A DNA stretch of 64,000 nucleotides, taken from assembly GCA_007258455.2 (NCBI GenBank), contig VDFB02373365.1, positions 218,173,765 to 218,237,764 on the forward strand. Direction: 5' to 3'. The translations under genes and the position numbers were made by a program. Below, in pieces: positions 35,428 through 46,388 of this stretch. Every line of letters starts with the position of its first letter. The stretch's first letter is position 1. The stretch is from Sequoia sempervirens (lineage: Eukaryota; Streptophyta; Pinopsida; Cupressales; Cupressaceae). The notes under the pieces are model-generated. The model did no database searches. It saw only the letters and a list, made by a program, of their open reading frames with translations, and had not been told where the DNA came from.

Positions 35428-36522
35428 TGTTGGAAACAAGCAACACTAAGAGGGGGGGTGAATCAGTGTTGTGCAAAAATTAGCTTTATTATTCTGACAT
35501 TCAATCCACTTAGAACATTTAATCAAAAATAATATGTAGAAAAAGAAAGAAAAGAAACCACACAACCATAACACATGAATTTTTACATGGAAAATCGGTT
35601 AATGGAAAAACCATGGTGGATGGCCAATGCACAATAAGTTCTAAGTATACCCAAAAGAAATATTATAAAATGGGAATGCACTTGCATTCAGGCTCACTGC
35701 CTAGAGCTCACTACTCAAGAGGATGGGCTCACTACCCTTACAAAGTATTGGAATAGATCCAAAATAAAATGAACCGATTGGATAGCATCTACTAATGCTC
35801 GATTATAGTTTTGATTAAGCTTTGATGATGAACTTCTGTCCTTTTTACTAATATCAAACTTTTGCTCTGCTCTACTCAAGTTCGAACACAAAATATTTAT
35901 GCGCAAGTGAAATTGCACATGATATCGCTCAAATTCTCCTTAGATATTCACAACATACACCAATACACCTTCTTTATTATTCAAAATGATGTAATCGATC
36001 CTCTAAATATATCCGCGAGTAGGGATTTAATCAATACAAGTCAGCTCAATAAAACTTAAGAATATTTACAATTTGTCAGCCCAATAACATGAAAAATTTG
36101 ATGTGTATCCAAACAAGTCGGCTAGTCCACAGCTATGACCCAAAATTAATCATTTGAACATAAAAACATCTTAGATTATTTCACTTAACACATCCACATC
36201 GCACCACATTCACTGAGTCAGCTACAACAAACAAATAAACAAAAAATATCCTACTGGACCTCCAAACTCGTATTGCAACTAATGCAACACCACGAAACTT
36301 GATGATAAGAAGATCCAAGTGCTAAACAATCAATTCCAGAGACCCACAACACAAAATGATGATCCGGTGAAGCTATCTGACTGGATACCCTATTCCACAA
36401 GTAATCTATCGGTAATACATAGTATTCCACTTCATCTGCCAGTATGACTAGATACTGAACTGTGGACCATGGGGATGACTTCAATTGCCATCAATGACAA
36501 CACTAGAAGCCATATGCCAACA
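35428..36522 (-). repeat. E3 3' LTR, complete (1095 bp)
   Basis: The plus strand starts TGTTGGAAACAAG and ends ATATGCCAACA, so on the minus strand it runs TGTTGGC...CCAACA with short inverted ends TGTTGG/CCAACA. It is bordered by the PPT on the right. Confidence 0.85.
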
Positions 36523-36536
36523 ATCTCCCCCTTTGG
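36523..36536 (-). other. E3 polypurine tract
   Basis: The minus strand reads CCAAAGGGGGAGAT directly before TGTTGGC, the classic purine tract and LTR start of plant copia elements. Confidence 0.85.
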
Positions 36537-37495
36537 CATTGATGGAAACACTTAGTGAAAAATGACTAAGTGTCGAAACTGATAAGCACACTGCCAAAAT
36601 ACAAAATACTACTCCCCCTAAGAATATCAAGGCATTTTTCACTTCACTCTCTCCCCCTTTGACATCAATGACAAAATTGGGGAATCCAAAATTGAAAAAA
36701 CTATGCAAGCATATCCGGAGACTTACAAAAATTTGAAGATGTCTGCAAAGAAATTCTTCAGTCCACTTAAGTTTGAGTTCCACACAATTTTTAGACTCTC
36801 TAAAATAGTAATATTACCACATAGAAGATATGACAAGGTTTCTACAGCTTCAAGACTTACCGGATCAGGAGCGGTCACATCACCTTTAGCTTCTTTCAGA
36901 GCATTTACCATAGTCTCAATTTTTGGACTTATTAGCCCCCTGAGTTCACATACTCTACTAATAATCCTCTCATTTTCAAGCTTCAAAATATTTATTTGAT
37001 GGAGAAAATACATTACTTGACTTTCTTGATGACAAACACTATGGGCTAATGGGTCAAAAGTGTTGGAAGTAGTAACCAATTGTTGCTCAATTTCTTTCAC
37101 TTGCTTCTCATTTTCTTTAGTAAAATTGGACAAGACTAAGCAGGATTTGTACACCTTTCCTCCTTCAGATATAACACCTTGGACATTCTCTATGCAAGTA
37201 CTCAACAGAGCTTTGTCTTTGGCAATCAATTATTTTAGGCTACCAACTCTCTTCTCCTTGAACTCCTTTTTACTTTAGCTAGAGCTGATTTCTCAAAAGA
37301 TTCAAAATGAGAATCTACGGAGTTTATTAACTTCTTCAACTCAGCAAAGGAGGAGCCTAATGGGTCCATAACATATGTAGGCATCAATTTATGTAGAACT
37401 TCAAATGAAAGTTTTAGCAGTTCATTATCCTCAATGTGAGTTTTCAATATCCTCTCATTAGCTTTAGCTTGGGCAATGTTGGCAAGTTTCAACAT
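36537..37495 (-). pseudogene. E3 protein, C-terminal helical part
   Basis: Two open runs (37495-37235, 86 codons; 37229-36723, 168 codons) in different frames continue the 390-codon run to their right. Both are helix-rich with heptad-like Leu/Ile/Lys/Glu patterns (for example KLANIAQAKANERILKTHIE and LKLENERIISRVCELRGLI), suggesting coiled coils. No catalytic motif. A frameshift at about 37232 and one stop at 37494-37553 break it. Confidence 0.55.
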
Positions 37496-37553
37496 CTAGA
37501 TTGGAGACAGAGTGGAAAGGTTAATTGAGTTTTTATCCAACTTAGGATCTAAC

Positions 37554-38726
37554 TCATCCTATTGCTCCAATAGAGATTCCTTCACCTCCTTTATTCTGAT
37601 TTCCTGATGCTTTCCTTTTTTCAGCCTTAGATTTAGCTTCAGGATTGACTTTAGGCATTTCAATTTCTTCAATATGCACCTCCTTTTCTTTAGCAATTAC
37701 CTCAACTTGGACCTTAGTCACCACAGGTGTCTCTAAATTTTCCTCATTTGGAGAAGTCAGAATATCCTCAAATATTGGAGGATTAGACACATTCATGTTC
37801 TCCTCATACACATTCCCTTCTTCTGATTCACTTACCTTCACATTCACTTCTTCATTTCCTTGAACATGTTTAGTATTGATCTCCTCAATATTTATCCTTT
37901 CTTTTGACAAAAAATCTTCAAAAATTAGCTTAGTTTCACTGATAACAACATCAGTGTCACCAATCATGAGTATATGTACTCTTGAATTTCTTTTGAATTC
38001 CTTTTTAGCTCTTTGAAGAAATAAATCCATTTCTTCAATTGTCATTTTAGGGCACAAATCAGCAAGAACTATTTTCCTCAAATTTTCTTCCTTTTTTCTA
38101 GAAATCTCTCTCCTGGATTCCAAAGTTTCATATAGACTTGTAGACAAGCCAGACATGATTTCAACCAGAATTTTATTGAAAACATTCAAGTGCTTAACTA
38201 TAAATTCTTCAAGAATCTTCTTACTGGATTCATCAAAAGTCTCATACAGGTCATAGAGTGGCATGAGATTTCCATCATTTACTACTACATTCTCAACTTC
38301 CTCCATAGACATACTGGGCTTGTCAACTTTGGTCTTTTTCTTTGCTTCACCTTTTTCGAAAGGTTTTCTCTTGTTTAGTTTGACAGCATGAGTCCCAGTA
38401 GCCTTTATCTCTCTTACTACTTCTGAGTCAGTTTCTTCCTCTTCATCTGTGGATACAACTTTGTAATTTCTTGAGCTTTTATTCTTCTTTCTTCTTCTGA
38501 AGGCTTCGGCTTGATTTGACTGTGTTGTAGGGGAACTCCTGATAGATCTGGTGTTAACAGAATATTTTCTCAGACTAGCTGATTCTCCCTTTTTTTTCTT
38601 CTTGGTTGCTTTAGCTTCATCTCTTTGCCTTCTAATTTCTTTCAATTTTTCCACTGGAAGACCCATACTCTCCGCAAAGGCTTCTATCTCTTTTCTTACC
38701 TTTATGATTGACATGGGATTTTTCAA
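37554..38726 (-). CDS. E3 lysine-rich protein segment, 390 codons uninterrupted
   Basis: The longest clean open run in the window. It starts MKNPMSIIKVRKEIEAFAES and has at least three basic, nuclear localisation-like clusters in its first 150 residues (TKKKKKGES, FRRRKKNKSSR, KKKTKVDK) with an acidic EEEETDSE patch between them. A helical segment of about 120 residues follows (residues 165-285), then a Glu-rich disordered tail. It is probably an internal part of a longer protein, because readable sequence continues on both sides in the same or shifted frames. Function unknown. Lack of decay compared with its surroundings may be chance or recent activity. Confidence 0.5.
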   Translation of the reverse strand: MKNPMSIIKVRKEIEAFAESMGLPVEKLKEIRRQRDEAKATKKKKKGESASLRKYSVNTRSIRSSPTTQSNQAEAFRRRKKNKSSRNYKVVSTDEEEETDSEVVREIKATGTHAVKLNKRKPFEKGEAKKKTKVDKPSMSMEEVENVVVNDGNLMPLYDLYETFDESSKKILEEFIVKHLNVFNKILVEIMSGLSTSLYETLESRREISRKKEENLRKIVLADLCPKMTIEEMDLFLQRAKKEFKRNSRVHILMIGDTDVVISETKLIFEDFLSKERINIEEINTKHVQGNEEVNVKVSESEEGNVYEENMNVSNPPIFEDILTSPNEENLETPVVTKVQVEVIAKEKEVHIEEIEMPKVNPEAKSKAEKRKASGNQNKGGEGISIGAIG

Positions 38727-40440
38727 TTTTGAATGAACTTGTAAGCTTTTCTCTACATAAGTACCAAATCTTTCTTCACTCTAATCTAGTGGAGAATTTA
38801 GCAAGTGTTCTACATACATCCTTAGAATGTTTTCATCAACTTCATAACCCATAGGCATGATCCAAACTATTCTAGGATCAACAACTTCCATATGACACTG
38901 GTCAATGTCTATCATGAAGCATATAGTGTCTTTATACTACTCCACTACTACAGTAGGAATTCTCTGTCTAGCATGCATCAAACTTTGAAATTTTTTAAAG
39001 TGTTCCCACAAAATTGTGTTGTGGGTCTGTTAATCACCAAGACCACATAACTTATCCCAGATCTGAACAGCTACTGGCACATCATTGCGCCATTGAACTT
39101 TACCAATTCTTGGTACCTCACTTGAGAAGTAAAAATATAGATAGATAAGTAGGTTTTTGAACTTGAATACATTCTTCTTGCCCTTGTTGATTTTTGTCAG
39201 ATTCTCCAATAGTTTATTTTTGAGCAATTCACATAGATCATAATCTACATTTTGTTTGATCATTTCATATGCTACATAAATGGCTATGTCGGATATAGTA
39301 TTCTCCTAGCTCGAGTGGTAAATCTTGTAACCTATAACCATAGATGCAAATTTTATATCCATTTCGGAAATATCATCGATATTGTCATTGCCCTTCTATC
39401 CCAGTGTGAGCCAGTCACTCTAGTAACCTCATCATTCTTCATAGACTTCAAAACTGGAAGTCTTCCAGTGGAATTTAAGCCTATAACTGCACAAATAGCT
39501 TCCTTGGATATTTTGAATGGCACTTCTAGCCACATGAACTCATCATGGACAGGGCTTAGTATATATCCAACCCACTCATTATCTTCAAATATTGGAAATT
39601 TGGTGAATTGAACAAACTTCTTGTCTTCTAGGGTTTTGAATTATGGTTTCACAGTGAATTCTTCCTGAACTATGTGATGAGAATATAATTCCAGTAACTA
39701 TGAACTACCCAAATCTTCAATATTTGCGTGCAAATATTCCCTAATATCTTCAATGTGTAGAACTTTGTATGACACCGATGAAAATGTACCTAAGGGCTTT
39801 GTATCTATAGACTTATAAAGATTACATTTGAATTTTGGACACGGCCTATCCTTAATTTTGACTAATAGAGGAGAAGACATAATTGCGAGCACACAAAAAT
39901 ACCTTTCAGAAACGAAACAAAATTTGATTGTAGATTCTCTTCTATGCTTGATTTTTTCTCAATTTGGCAATGACCTCTTCAAAGCTCTCCAAACCTCTTT
40001 CCTCGAATACAATGTGAAAAATGAGAGTGGAAACCATTCTTTTATTGTCCTTGAACCTAGCTCCTTACTTTTGCAATAAATTCCCTTACCCTAATTTAAC
40101 CAGTTTTCTATCCTTTATGTTCTGGGGCAGATAAAACTTATGAGGATCTCCAAAATTCTTCACTAACACCTTAGATTCAATTCACAATGTCTGGGAAGCA
40201 TCAAATTTCCTACTGAACTCATATGAATTCTAGTACCAATCACTTGTGGGGGTTTAAGATTTTTCTTAACAGCTCCCCCTATGCCAAAGACCTAAAATTA
40301 ATTTTCTGAGGTATTACCAGAAGTGGCTTCTAGTGTGGATCGATTTCCTTCTACAGATGGATTCTTCTTCACCCATTTATTCTACATTTGCTTCTTGATT
40401 TCGTCAATAGTGACTTTCTCTTTTCCTTTAACATCCATTT
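38727..40440 (-). pseudogene. E3 globular region between knuckles and lysine-rich part
   Basis: Readable in one frame from the knuckles to about 39353, with stops near 40390, 40310, 39890 and 39690, then frame-shifted at 39263-39030. Landmarks are PLLVKIKDRPCPKFKCNLYK, FEDNEWVGYILSPVHDEFMW, KEAICAVIGLNSTGRLPVLK and KFKNLLIYLYFYFSSEVPRI. It looks like a folded, mixed alpha/beta domain but matches no retroviral enzyme I know. The last landmark resembles the hydrophobic helix seen in E2 (FFWYLLLMHMLLF) and E1 ORF1 (TSYLVYALTRFHPY). Confidence 0.5.
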
Positions 40441-41510
40441 GGATGTTCTGTTTTACCGGACCTCTTCTATTCCAACAAAACCTAGAAGTGTGACCAATTT
40501 TTTTGCAGCTATAGCACACAACACTTCTCTATCTAGGCCAACTATTCCACTGACTTTTTCTTGATCTGCATTGGTTAGCAATATGTCCAAATCTATTGCA
40601 TGCATAACATCTGACATTTCTATGAAAGTTATGCATCTCAGTTTTGCATTCACTTGACTTATGACCATACTTATAACTATTAAAACACTGACCTGAGAAT
40701 GATGGTTTACTTGTGTTTTCCCTACTCCTACACTAAGAATCCATATGACCAAATTTGTTGTAGGAATAACAATAGCCATTAAATCTTTGAGCATTAGGTT
40801 GCCTTACCGGATTTCCTCTAGGTCCATTCATCTGATTTTCTTGTCTGAATTTTCCTTGTCCAAAATTCCTTTGTCCAGAGCTTCTTTGTCCAGATCCAAA
40901 GCTTTCTCCTTCTTCATATCCAAGACCTCATTTATCACCATCAGTCCTCTATCCCTTGATTAGTTCATCAAGTTTGGTTGAGCTTGTTTTGAACTTCTCC
41001 TTATACTCATTTGTAGCAGTGAGTTCAACTTTGAGGTCATCAAGCTGCTTTTCAAGCATTTCTTCATTATTCTTGGACTACTCCAATTCATTATCTAGTC
41101 AACTACATTGTTCATATTTTTCTTTCAAGGACTATGCAAGCTTTTCTTCATTCTTCTTTCTGTCCTCAAGCTCCTTGGTCATTCTCATCATGGTGGATTC
41201 CATTTCTCACTTCAAGGCAACATTTTCCTTGGAAAACTTTTCACATTCTTTTGTTTTCTCCTTTAGAGCAAGACTAAGTTATTCATCATCCATACCTTTG
41301 TTCTTTTGTTTGAGTTGATGACATAGTTCCTTTCTTTTCTCCCTTGATTCATTGATCTTGTCTTTCAATGACTGGATGAATTTTTTTGCATTCACAATAT
41401 TTTCTTGCAATTCCTGAATCTCAGATTTTGACTAGTCAAGATCATCCAAGTCCACCATAAGTTGTTAAAGACTGCTTGTATCCATTGAGAATACTTTCCA
41501 AGATCTCCCC
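40441..41510 (-). pseudogene. gag: E3 Gag-like part: coiled coil and four CCHC knuckles
   Basis: From the right: about 150 residues of coiled coil (LKDKINESREKRKELCHQLK, then LEKQLDDLKVELTATNEYKE), with about six stops. A Gly/Gln/Arg-rich linker follows (about 40935-40805), then four zinc-knuckle units. Units at 40475-40516 (CYSCKKIGHTSRFC) and 40568-40609 (CYACNRFGHIANQC) are intact C-x2-C-x4-H-x4-C. Units at 40646-40687 (second Cys now Ser) and 40730-40771 (second Cys now Tyr, plus a stop) are degenerate. All four are in one frame. The capsid-type domain usual in copia Gag is not seen between the primer site and the coiled coil. Confidence 0.7.
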
Positions 41511-41535
41511 AAGCTGTTAAAATTCTTTCAAGGAA

Positions 41536-41550
41536 CTAGCTCTGATACCA
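41536..41550 (-). other. E3 primer-binding site (initiator Met tRNA)
   Basis: The minus strand reads TGGTATCAGAGCTAG two bases after the LTR end, the standard complement of the 3' end of plant initiator methionine tRNA. Confidence 0.85.
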
Positions 41551-41552
41551 AT

Positions 41553-42230
41553 TGTTGGAAACAAGCAACACTGAGAGGGGGGAGGTGAATTAGTGTTGTG
41601 CAAAAATTAACTTTATTATTTTGACATTCAATCCACTTAGAACATTTAATCAAAAATAATATGCAAAAAAAGAAAGCAAGAAACCACACAACCATAACAC
41701 GCAGATTTTTATGTGGAAACCCTGTTAAGGGAGAAACCACGATGGATGGCCAATCCGCAATAAGTTCTAAGTATACCAAAAAAAAATATTACAAAATGGG
41801 AATGCACTTGCATTCAGGCTCACTGCCTAGAGCTCACTTCTCAAGAGGATGGGATCATTGCCCTTATAAATTATTGGAATAGATTCAAAATAAAATGAAC
41901 TAACTAGATAACATATACTAATGCTTGATTATAGTTCTGATTAAGCTCTGATGATGAACTTTTGTCCTTTTGGCTGATATCGAACTTCTGCTCTGCTCTG
42001 CTCAAGTTCACACACAAAATATTTATGCACAAGTGAAACTACACATGATATCACTCAAATTATCCTTAGATATTCACAACATACACCAATATACCTTCCT
42101 CATTATTCAAAATGATGTAATCGATCCTCTAAATATATCCGCAACTAGGGATTTAATCAATACAAGTCGGCTCAATAAAACTTAAGAATATTTACAATTT
42201 GTCAGCCCAATAACATGAACAGTTTGATGC
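41553..42230 (-). repeat. E3 5' LTR, truncated by NA1
   Basis: It matches the first 680 bases of the left LTR (G-run, CACTTGCATTCAGGCTCACT and so on). Similarity stops at 42230, exactly where the NA1 LTR starts (TGTGATATCA). The missing outer 417 bases are not found elsewhere in the window, which fits insertion of NA1 here with the far side beyond 64000. Confidence 0.8.
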
Positions 42231-42577
42231 TGTGATATCAAAATGTTTAACCTATTTTAAGAAACTAAAATGCAATGGAAAAACATAAAGAAACACCTCA
42301 AGATTAGCCTAAGGAATTTGTAAATGCAAAGAGAAAAAGTGTAAAGTGATTGCAAATGGTTATACTTCCCTTTCCAGCTAAAACTCCTTGGTTGGCCCTT
42401 GATTTTGATTTGGTTTGTATGCTCCTTGATGGCTCTTGGTATGGCTAAATGAAAGATTTGACTATGTGCTCGAATGTAGATGCAAATGGATGAAATTGAT
42501 GGCTAAATGAGTGCACAAAATGGCAGCATTTAGTTGCAAAATGGTTAAGTGTTCCCTAAATTCCTTAGAGGAGGTGG

Positions 42578-42585
42578 TATTTATA
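42578..42585 (-). promoter_or_regulatory. TATA box of the NA1 LTR
   Basis: TATAAATA on the minus strand, about 860 bases from the LTR start and 350 from its end. The NA2 LTR has TATAAAAT at nearly the same relative position. Confidence 0.6.
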
Positions 42586-42592
42586 GGAGAAT

Positions 42593-42614
42593 TTGAATTC
42601 TCTAGAGAATTCAA
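42593..42614. promoter_or_regulatory. 22-bp perfect palindrome next to the NA1 TATA box
   Basis: TTGAATTCTCT followed by its exact reverse complement, with no spacer. It lies 8 bases upstream of the TATA box in the direction of transcription. A factor-binding site or simple chance are both possible. Not found in the NA2 LTR. Confidence 0.6.
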
Positions 42615-43441
42615 TGGTTGAAATTTATCCAACAAGGCCAAGATGGAGGGCTAAGGTGAGTTGAGGACTCACAAGCCCTCACATTTTGACATGTAGAATG
42701 TGAAGTGGATAAAGGTAGGATGATGTGTAGGTGATGTGGAAGGGAGGTACATGATGTGGAGGAAGGACAAGTACCTTCCAAGTACATTAGGAGATGAGAA
42801 GATTCGTTGGAGGAATAAATATGAATTAAAAATTCACATGCTTGGGAGAATCTAGTGGATAAGAGAGGGTCTCCAAAAAGGTGGGAGTTTATCACATGTG
42901 ACTTGATGTGACAAGTCAAAGATTCTACAAGATGCATGGGAAAAGGGGATTCTAGAAGGAATAAAAGCGAAATAAAAATTCACATGGGGAAGAAAGGAGC
43001 CTTGGATGAATAAAAAGAAATTAAAAATTCCTTGGGGGATGGGGAGAGTTGACCAAGGTACTAATTAGGCTTAACCAATCAGTAATTAGAAGAAATTAGG
43101 GGTTAGTGAGGATTAGAATAACTTGCAAAGTTGGAGGATGTGACACATCCTAATCAAGGATTAGGAATGTGCACATCCTTAATGAAGAGATTAGGAGATG
43201 GATTAGGATTAGATGAAAATGACATGTGAGGAATTAAATAAATGTAATATTTATTTAATTCATTTGATGAAAAAGGGGATTAAGGAGGGTAAGGTATTTA
43301 ATTATTTATTAAATACCTTAGGGATTATTAAAGATATTAAATAAATAATAGTAATATTATTTAATTAACTCGGATAAGAGGATGTTTAGATGAAAAGTGA
43401 TAAATTTGGATAAATTAAGTGTCCAAATTTGGATGTCTACA

Positions 43442-43455
43442 TTTTGCCCCTCTTT
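43442..43455 (-). other. NA1 polypurine tract
   Basis: The minus strand reads AAAGAGGGGCAAAA before TGTAGACA. The identical 14 bases abut the NA2 LTR. Confidence 0.8.
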
Positions 43456-43835
43456 GAGATGGTGTTATGAAGTAGCATTATTTAAAAGAATATTAAAATA
43501 TAGAACCCAGAAGGAGATGGTTCGATTTTAAAAGATGCCTCAGTCATTCAAAGGAGTGACTAGGAAGGAAAGAGAAAAAAAAAAAAGATGGGGGTGAAGA
43601 TGAAGATTAGGGATTGAAGATGCCCCCTCGAGAGGACATGCAGGTTCAAGAGAACACGGATGTGCTCTTGAAATGGATGAGACGATGAAATGGGAGATGA
43701 GGAAGAGGATGCAAATGGTTGGATATGAAAGGATGAAAAGGCGACAGGAGGTTGGGAAGCACAAATGGATGCAAGGATGAAGATGATGTGGCCCCAGTCA
43801 AGCTACAAGTGAAAATGGGTGGATGATGGATGGAG

Positions 43836-44043
43836 TGTTGTTGATGAGGGAATGATATATCCCAAAACAACACGAGGATAGGGAGGGATACATCCCAATG
43901 AGTGGTATTGATGAGGGAAGGATACATCCCAAAACACCACTAAAGGATAGGGAAGAGTACCTCCCGATGATGATGATTAAAGTGTTGTTGACGAGGGTAG
44001 GATACATCCCAAAACAACACTGAAGGGATATGGAAAAATACAT
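43836..44043. repeat. Three tandem 65-75-bp units in NA1
   Basis: Each unit has GTTGATGAGGG, GGATACATCCCAAAACAMCAC and a GGGATA/GGATAGGGA tail. A single homologous unit lies in NA2 at 53937-53985. Confidence 0.75.
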
Positions 44044-44046
44044 CTG

Positions 44047-44076
44047 GATGATGATGATGATGATGATGAGGATGAT
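44047..44076. repeat. GAT microsatellite
   Basis: About eight consecutive GAT units in the purine-rich part of NA1. Confidence 0.8.
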
Positions 44077-44945
44077 TGGATCAAGGCTTGTAACAAGACT
44101 AGGGACAAGACCAAGGATTTGATTAGATGATTGAAGCTAAATGGAATTATGGATGGGGATTGGATAGAGATGTGTGATGAGGATGAAGGAGGAATGGATG
44201 GGGGGATTTTGATAGATGAGAGGATGTGGGATACATGCAAGACGATAGAAATGAAATGCAATCCTAATGCAATTTTCCATTTTTGGAGCACTTATTTTTG
44301 CTATAGAATTAAGACACCAAGTGTCAGGGTATGTGGAACCAAGGCGTATTAGTGTCTAATGCATGAAATAAACACAAAAAACAAGAAGACTATCCCAACA
44401 CCCCAAAGTCACAAAGACCTTGGTCAGGCCAGGTATTGAGATAACCACAAGCACAAAAGGATGCCCCAGCATAACACAAGACCTCAGAGATCTTGGTGGG
44501 TACTAGGTGGGACAACCCAGAAGACAAAAATAGAAATAAAAAGATCAAAATATGCCCCTATGTTTTCCAATCAAAACACACCATAATATGATGGATCATG
44601 GCAGCCTTGACAAGTGATAATAGGGAGCTCAAATGATAAACAAAAGCCAAAAGTATCAAAAGATCGCAATCAATTTCAAATGTTCTTTGCCATAGGATTA
44701 AGTGGATGGATGGGATGGATGAGGTCTGTTAGGAAGGATGCATCCTGTTGAGACTAGAGATGATGGATACTAAACTTAAAAGATCGTTATGACGTAGGAT
44801 GTTCAAAATTGATTGGATCTCATGATACAAGTGGATCTCTTTGTGAAGAACTGGCTAGATAAGGGCATAGCTTGACGACAAAACACAAGACATGATACTG
44901 ACAGACCCTAAAGACCTAGGGGCTCGAGGGCTAATCAAAGATTAT

Positions 44946-45171
44946 CCTTGCCTACGTGAAAGCACAGAGCCCTCGTAGTTCGACAAAAGGCTGTCGACTA
45001 ACCATAGATAAAAGTAGAAAGAGGACGATGAAGACTGATGGTGAATGACAAGGACTAGAGAGAGTGGATGGACAGAGCAGAAAGACTAACACTAGATGAT
45101 AGAGGAGCCTCGGGGGTGGATCAAGTGATCGACCTTGCCTACGTTAAAGCACAGGGGCAACATAGTTCGAC
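44946..45171. repeat. CCTTGCCTACGT...GTAGTTCGAC module, two copies in NA1
   Basis: Copies at 44946-44984 and 45133-45171. A third is in NA2 at 53589-53630. The consensus ends, CTACGT and ACGTAG, are complementary and about 20 bases apart. Confidence 0.7.
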
Positions 45172-46070
45172 CAGAGGACCAAAGATAAACGATGGATAAA
45201 AGATGATGAGATAACCCTAAATAAGGGGATAAAATGGTTGGATCGACATGATGGGACAAGATAGACCTATTGGATTGGATTGGAGGATGGTGACTATACA
45301 AAGCTCAAGGATGGGATAGTTATCCAAAAAGATGAATTGGGAGGATGATATGACAGGTAGATGAATGATGAGAAAGGATAAGAGATTGAAAATATGTGTA
45401 AGAGAAGCCAAAGTGATGATGATGAGGTAGATGGCATTGGGTTGCATGGAGGGAGGCCTATAGCCAGATACCAATGATAAGGGATTGTGAGATGGGATGA
45501 GGATAAAGATGAAAGAATGGATAGAGAGATAGGGATGGGGGATGGAAGGGATTGTTTGGATGGTTAGGAAGATAAGGATTGGGAGATGAAAGGGATGCTA
45601 GGTTAGATGGATAGGAAGATAAGGATGGGGGGATGGAAGGGATGTTGTGATATATGATGTCTCCAAGGACTATGTCACAAAGGAAGTAGATTCCCCCACT
45701 CTAGATATGTCATATATGATGAGGCATGGGGGATGGAAGACGAGTGGATGGGAAGATAAAGGAGATAGCTAGAGGAGGATAGGATGGGTGACTAAGGAAT
45801 ATGATAGAGCATGGATGAAGGGAATGTATACCAAGAGGTGTCCAAAGCATGTATAGATAGGTGCCCCTATTTTGATCAAGATCACAAGAAGGATGGAGGG
45901 ATGGGAGACAAATGGGATATGATGGTAGGATGCAGAAGATAGGGGGGATGGAGGGGATGAATGAAGAGGATGGATAGTAGGAAGACGAGTGTATAGTTGG
46001 AAGCATAGCGGATGGAGGGAATGCATATCAGGAAGTTGTCCCCAAGTGCAGATGGGGATTTACGCATGAT

Positions 46071-46137
46071 GCCTATTTTCCAAGTTTTCATCATGGTATT
46101 TATCCAAGGCACTTGTTTGCCAAGTTTTCACCATTGG
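46071..46137. repeat. TTTGCCAGGTTTTCA module, two copies in NA1
   Basis: Units at about 46071-46096 and 46109-46137, joined by a conserved spacer (TTATCCAAGGC). NA2 has the same pair at 54511-54577 and a third unit at about 54636. Confidence 0.75.
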
Positions 46138-46388
46138 ATGAATTATTTCTCTTTACTATTTGATTTTTTTGATTTTTTTGATTTTTTTTGGATTTTTTTG
46201 ACTTTTTAGATTTTTAGATAGCAAGGGGATGAAAATGGATAAGGATAGGGATGTTGATAAGGGGATTTAGAATACATGCAATAAGGATATGGATGAAGGA
46301 CTCAAGCATCAAGTTCCATACAAGGTATTAAGAGCCCATGTTTGAAGTGATTGTTGGATGTTAGTACAACCTTATTAGGATAAATGGA

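Larger units (their letters stand above)
35428..42230 (-). mobile_element. E3: pol-less copia-type LTR element with novel coding region
   Basis: It has LTRs at 35428-36522 and 41553-42230 (truncated), a PPT next to the left LTR, and an initiator-Met primer-binding site next to the right one. The purine tract and LTR start resemble Ty1/copia elements of plants. The 5 kb interior has no protease, integrase, RT or RNase H. It encodes a Gag-like part with four CCHC knuckles, followed by a long protein of unknown family. It is therefore non-autonomous. LTRs are about 92-93% identical by eye. Confidence 0.75.
42231..43441 (-). repeat. NA1 3' LTR (1211 bp)
   Basis: The plus strand begins TGTGATATCA and ends TGTCTACA, so the minus strand starts TGTAGACATCC directly after a purine tract. 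It contains a minus-strand TATA box (42578) and an AT-rich U3 (43220-43400). Confidence 0.75.
43456..46388 (-). other. NA1 3' non-coding region with conserved modules
   Basis: No coding sequence I accept. The plus strand is dominated by GGATGR-type sequence. Embedded are a block GAGAGGACATGCAGGTTC (43632), three tandem CCAAAACAACAC-type units (43836-44043), two CCTTGCCTACGT modules (44946, 45133) and two TTTGCCAAGTTTTCA modules (46071, 46109). All of these recur in the same order in NA2. Many open frames here are by-products of the low-complexity sequence. Confidence 0.6.

Noticed and set aside
40453..40956. Alternative readings opposite or out of frame with the four knuckles
   Set aside because: They overlap the CCHC-bearing frame in another frame and contain no motif.
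43540..46209. Many overlapping Ser/His/Pro/Ile-rich open frames in the NA1 3' region
   Set aside because: GAT/GGATGG-rich DNA lacks stops on the minus strand in several frames. None is matched in NA2 in the same place.
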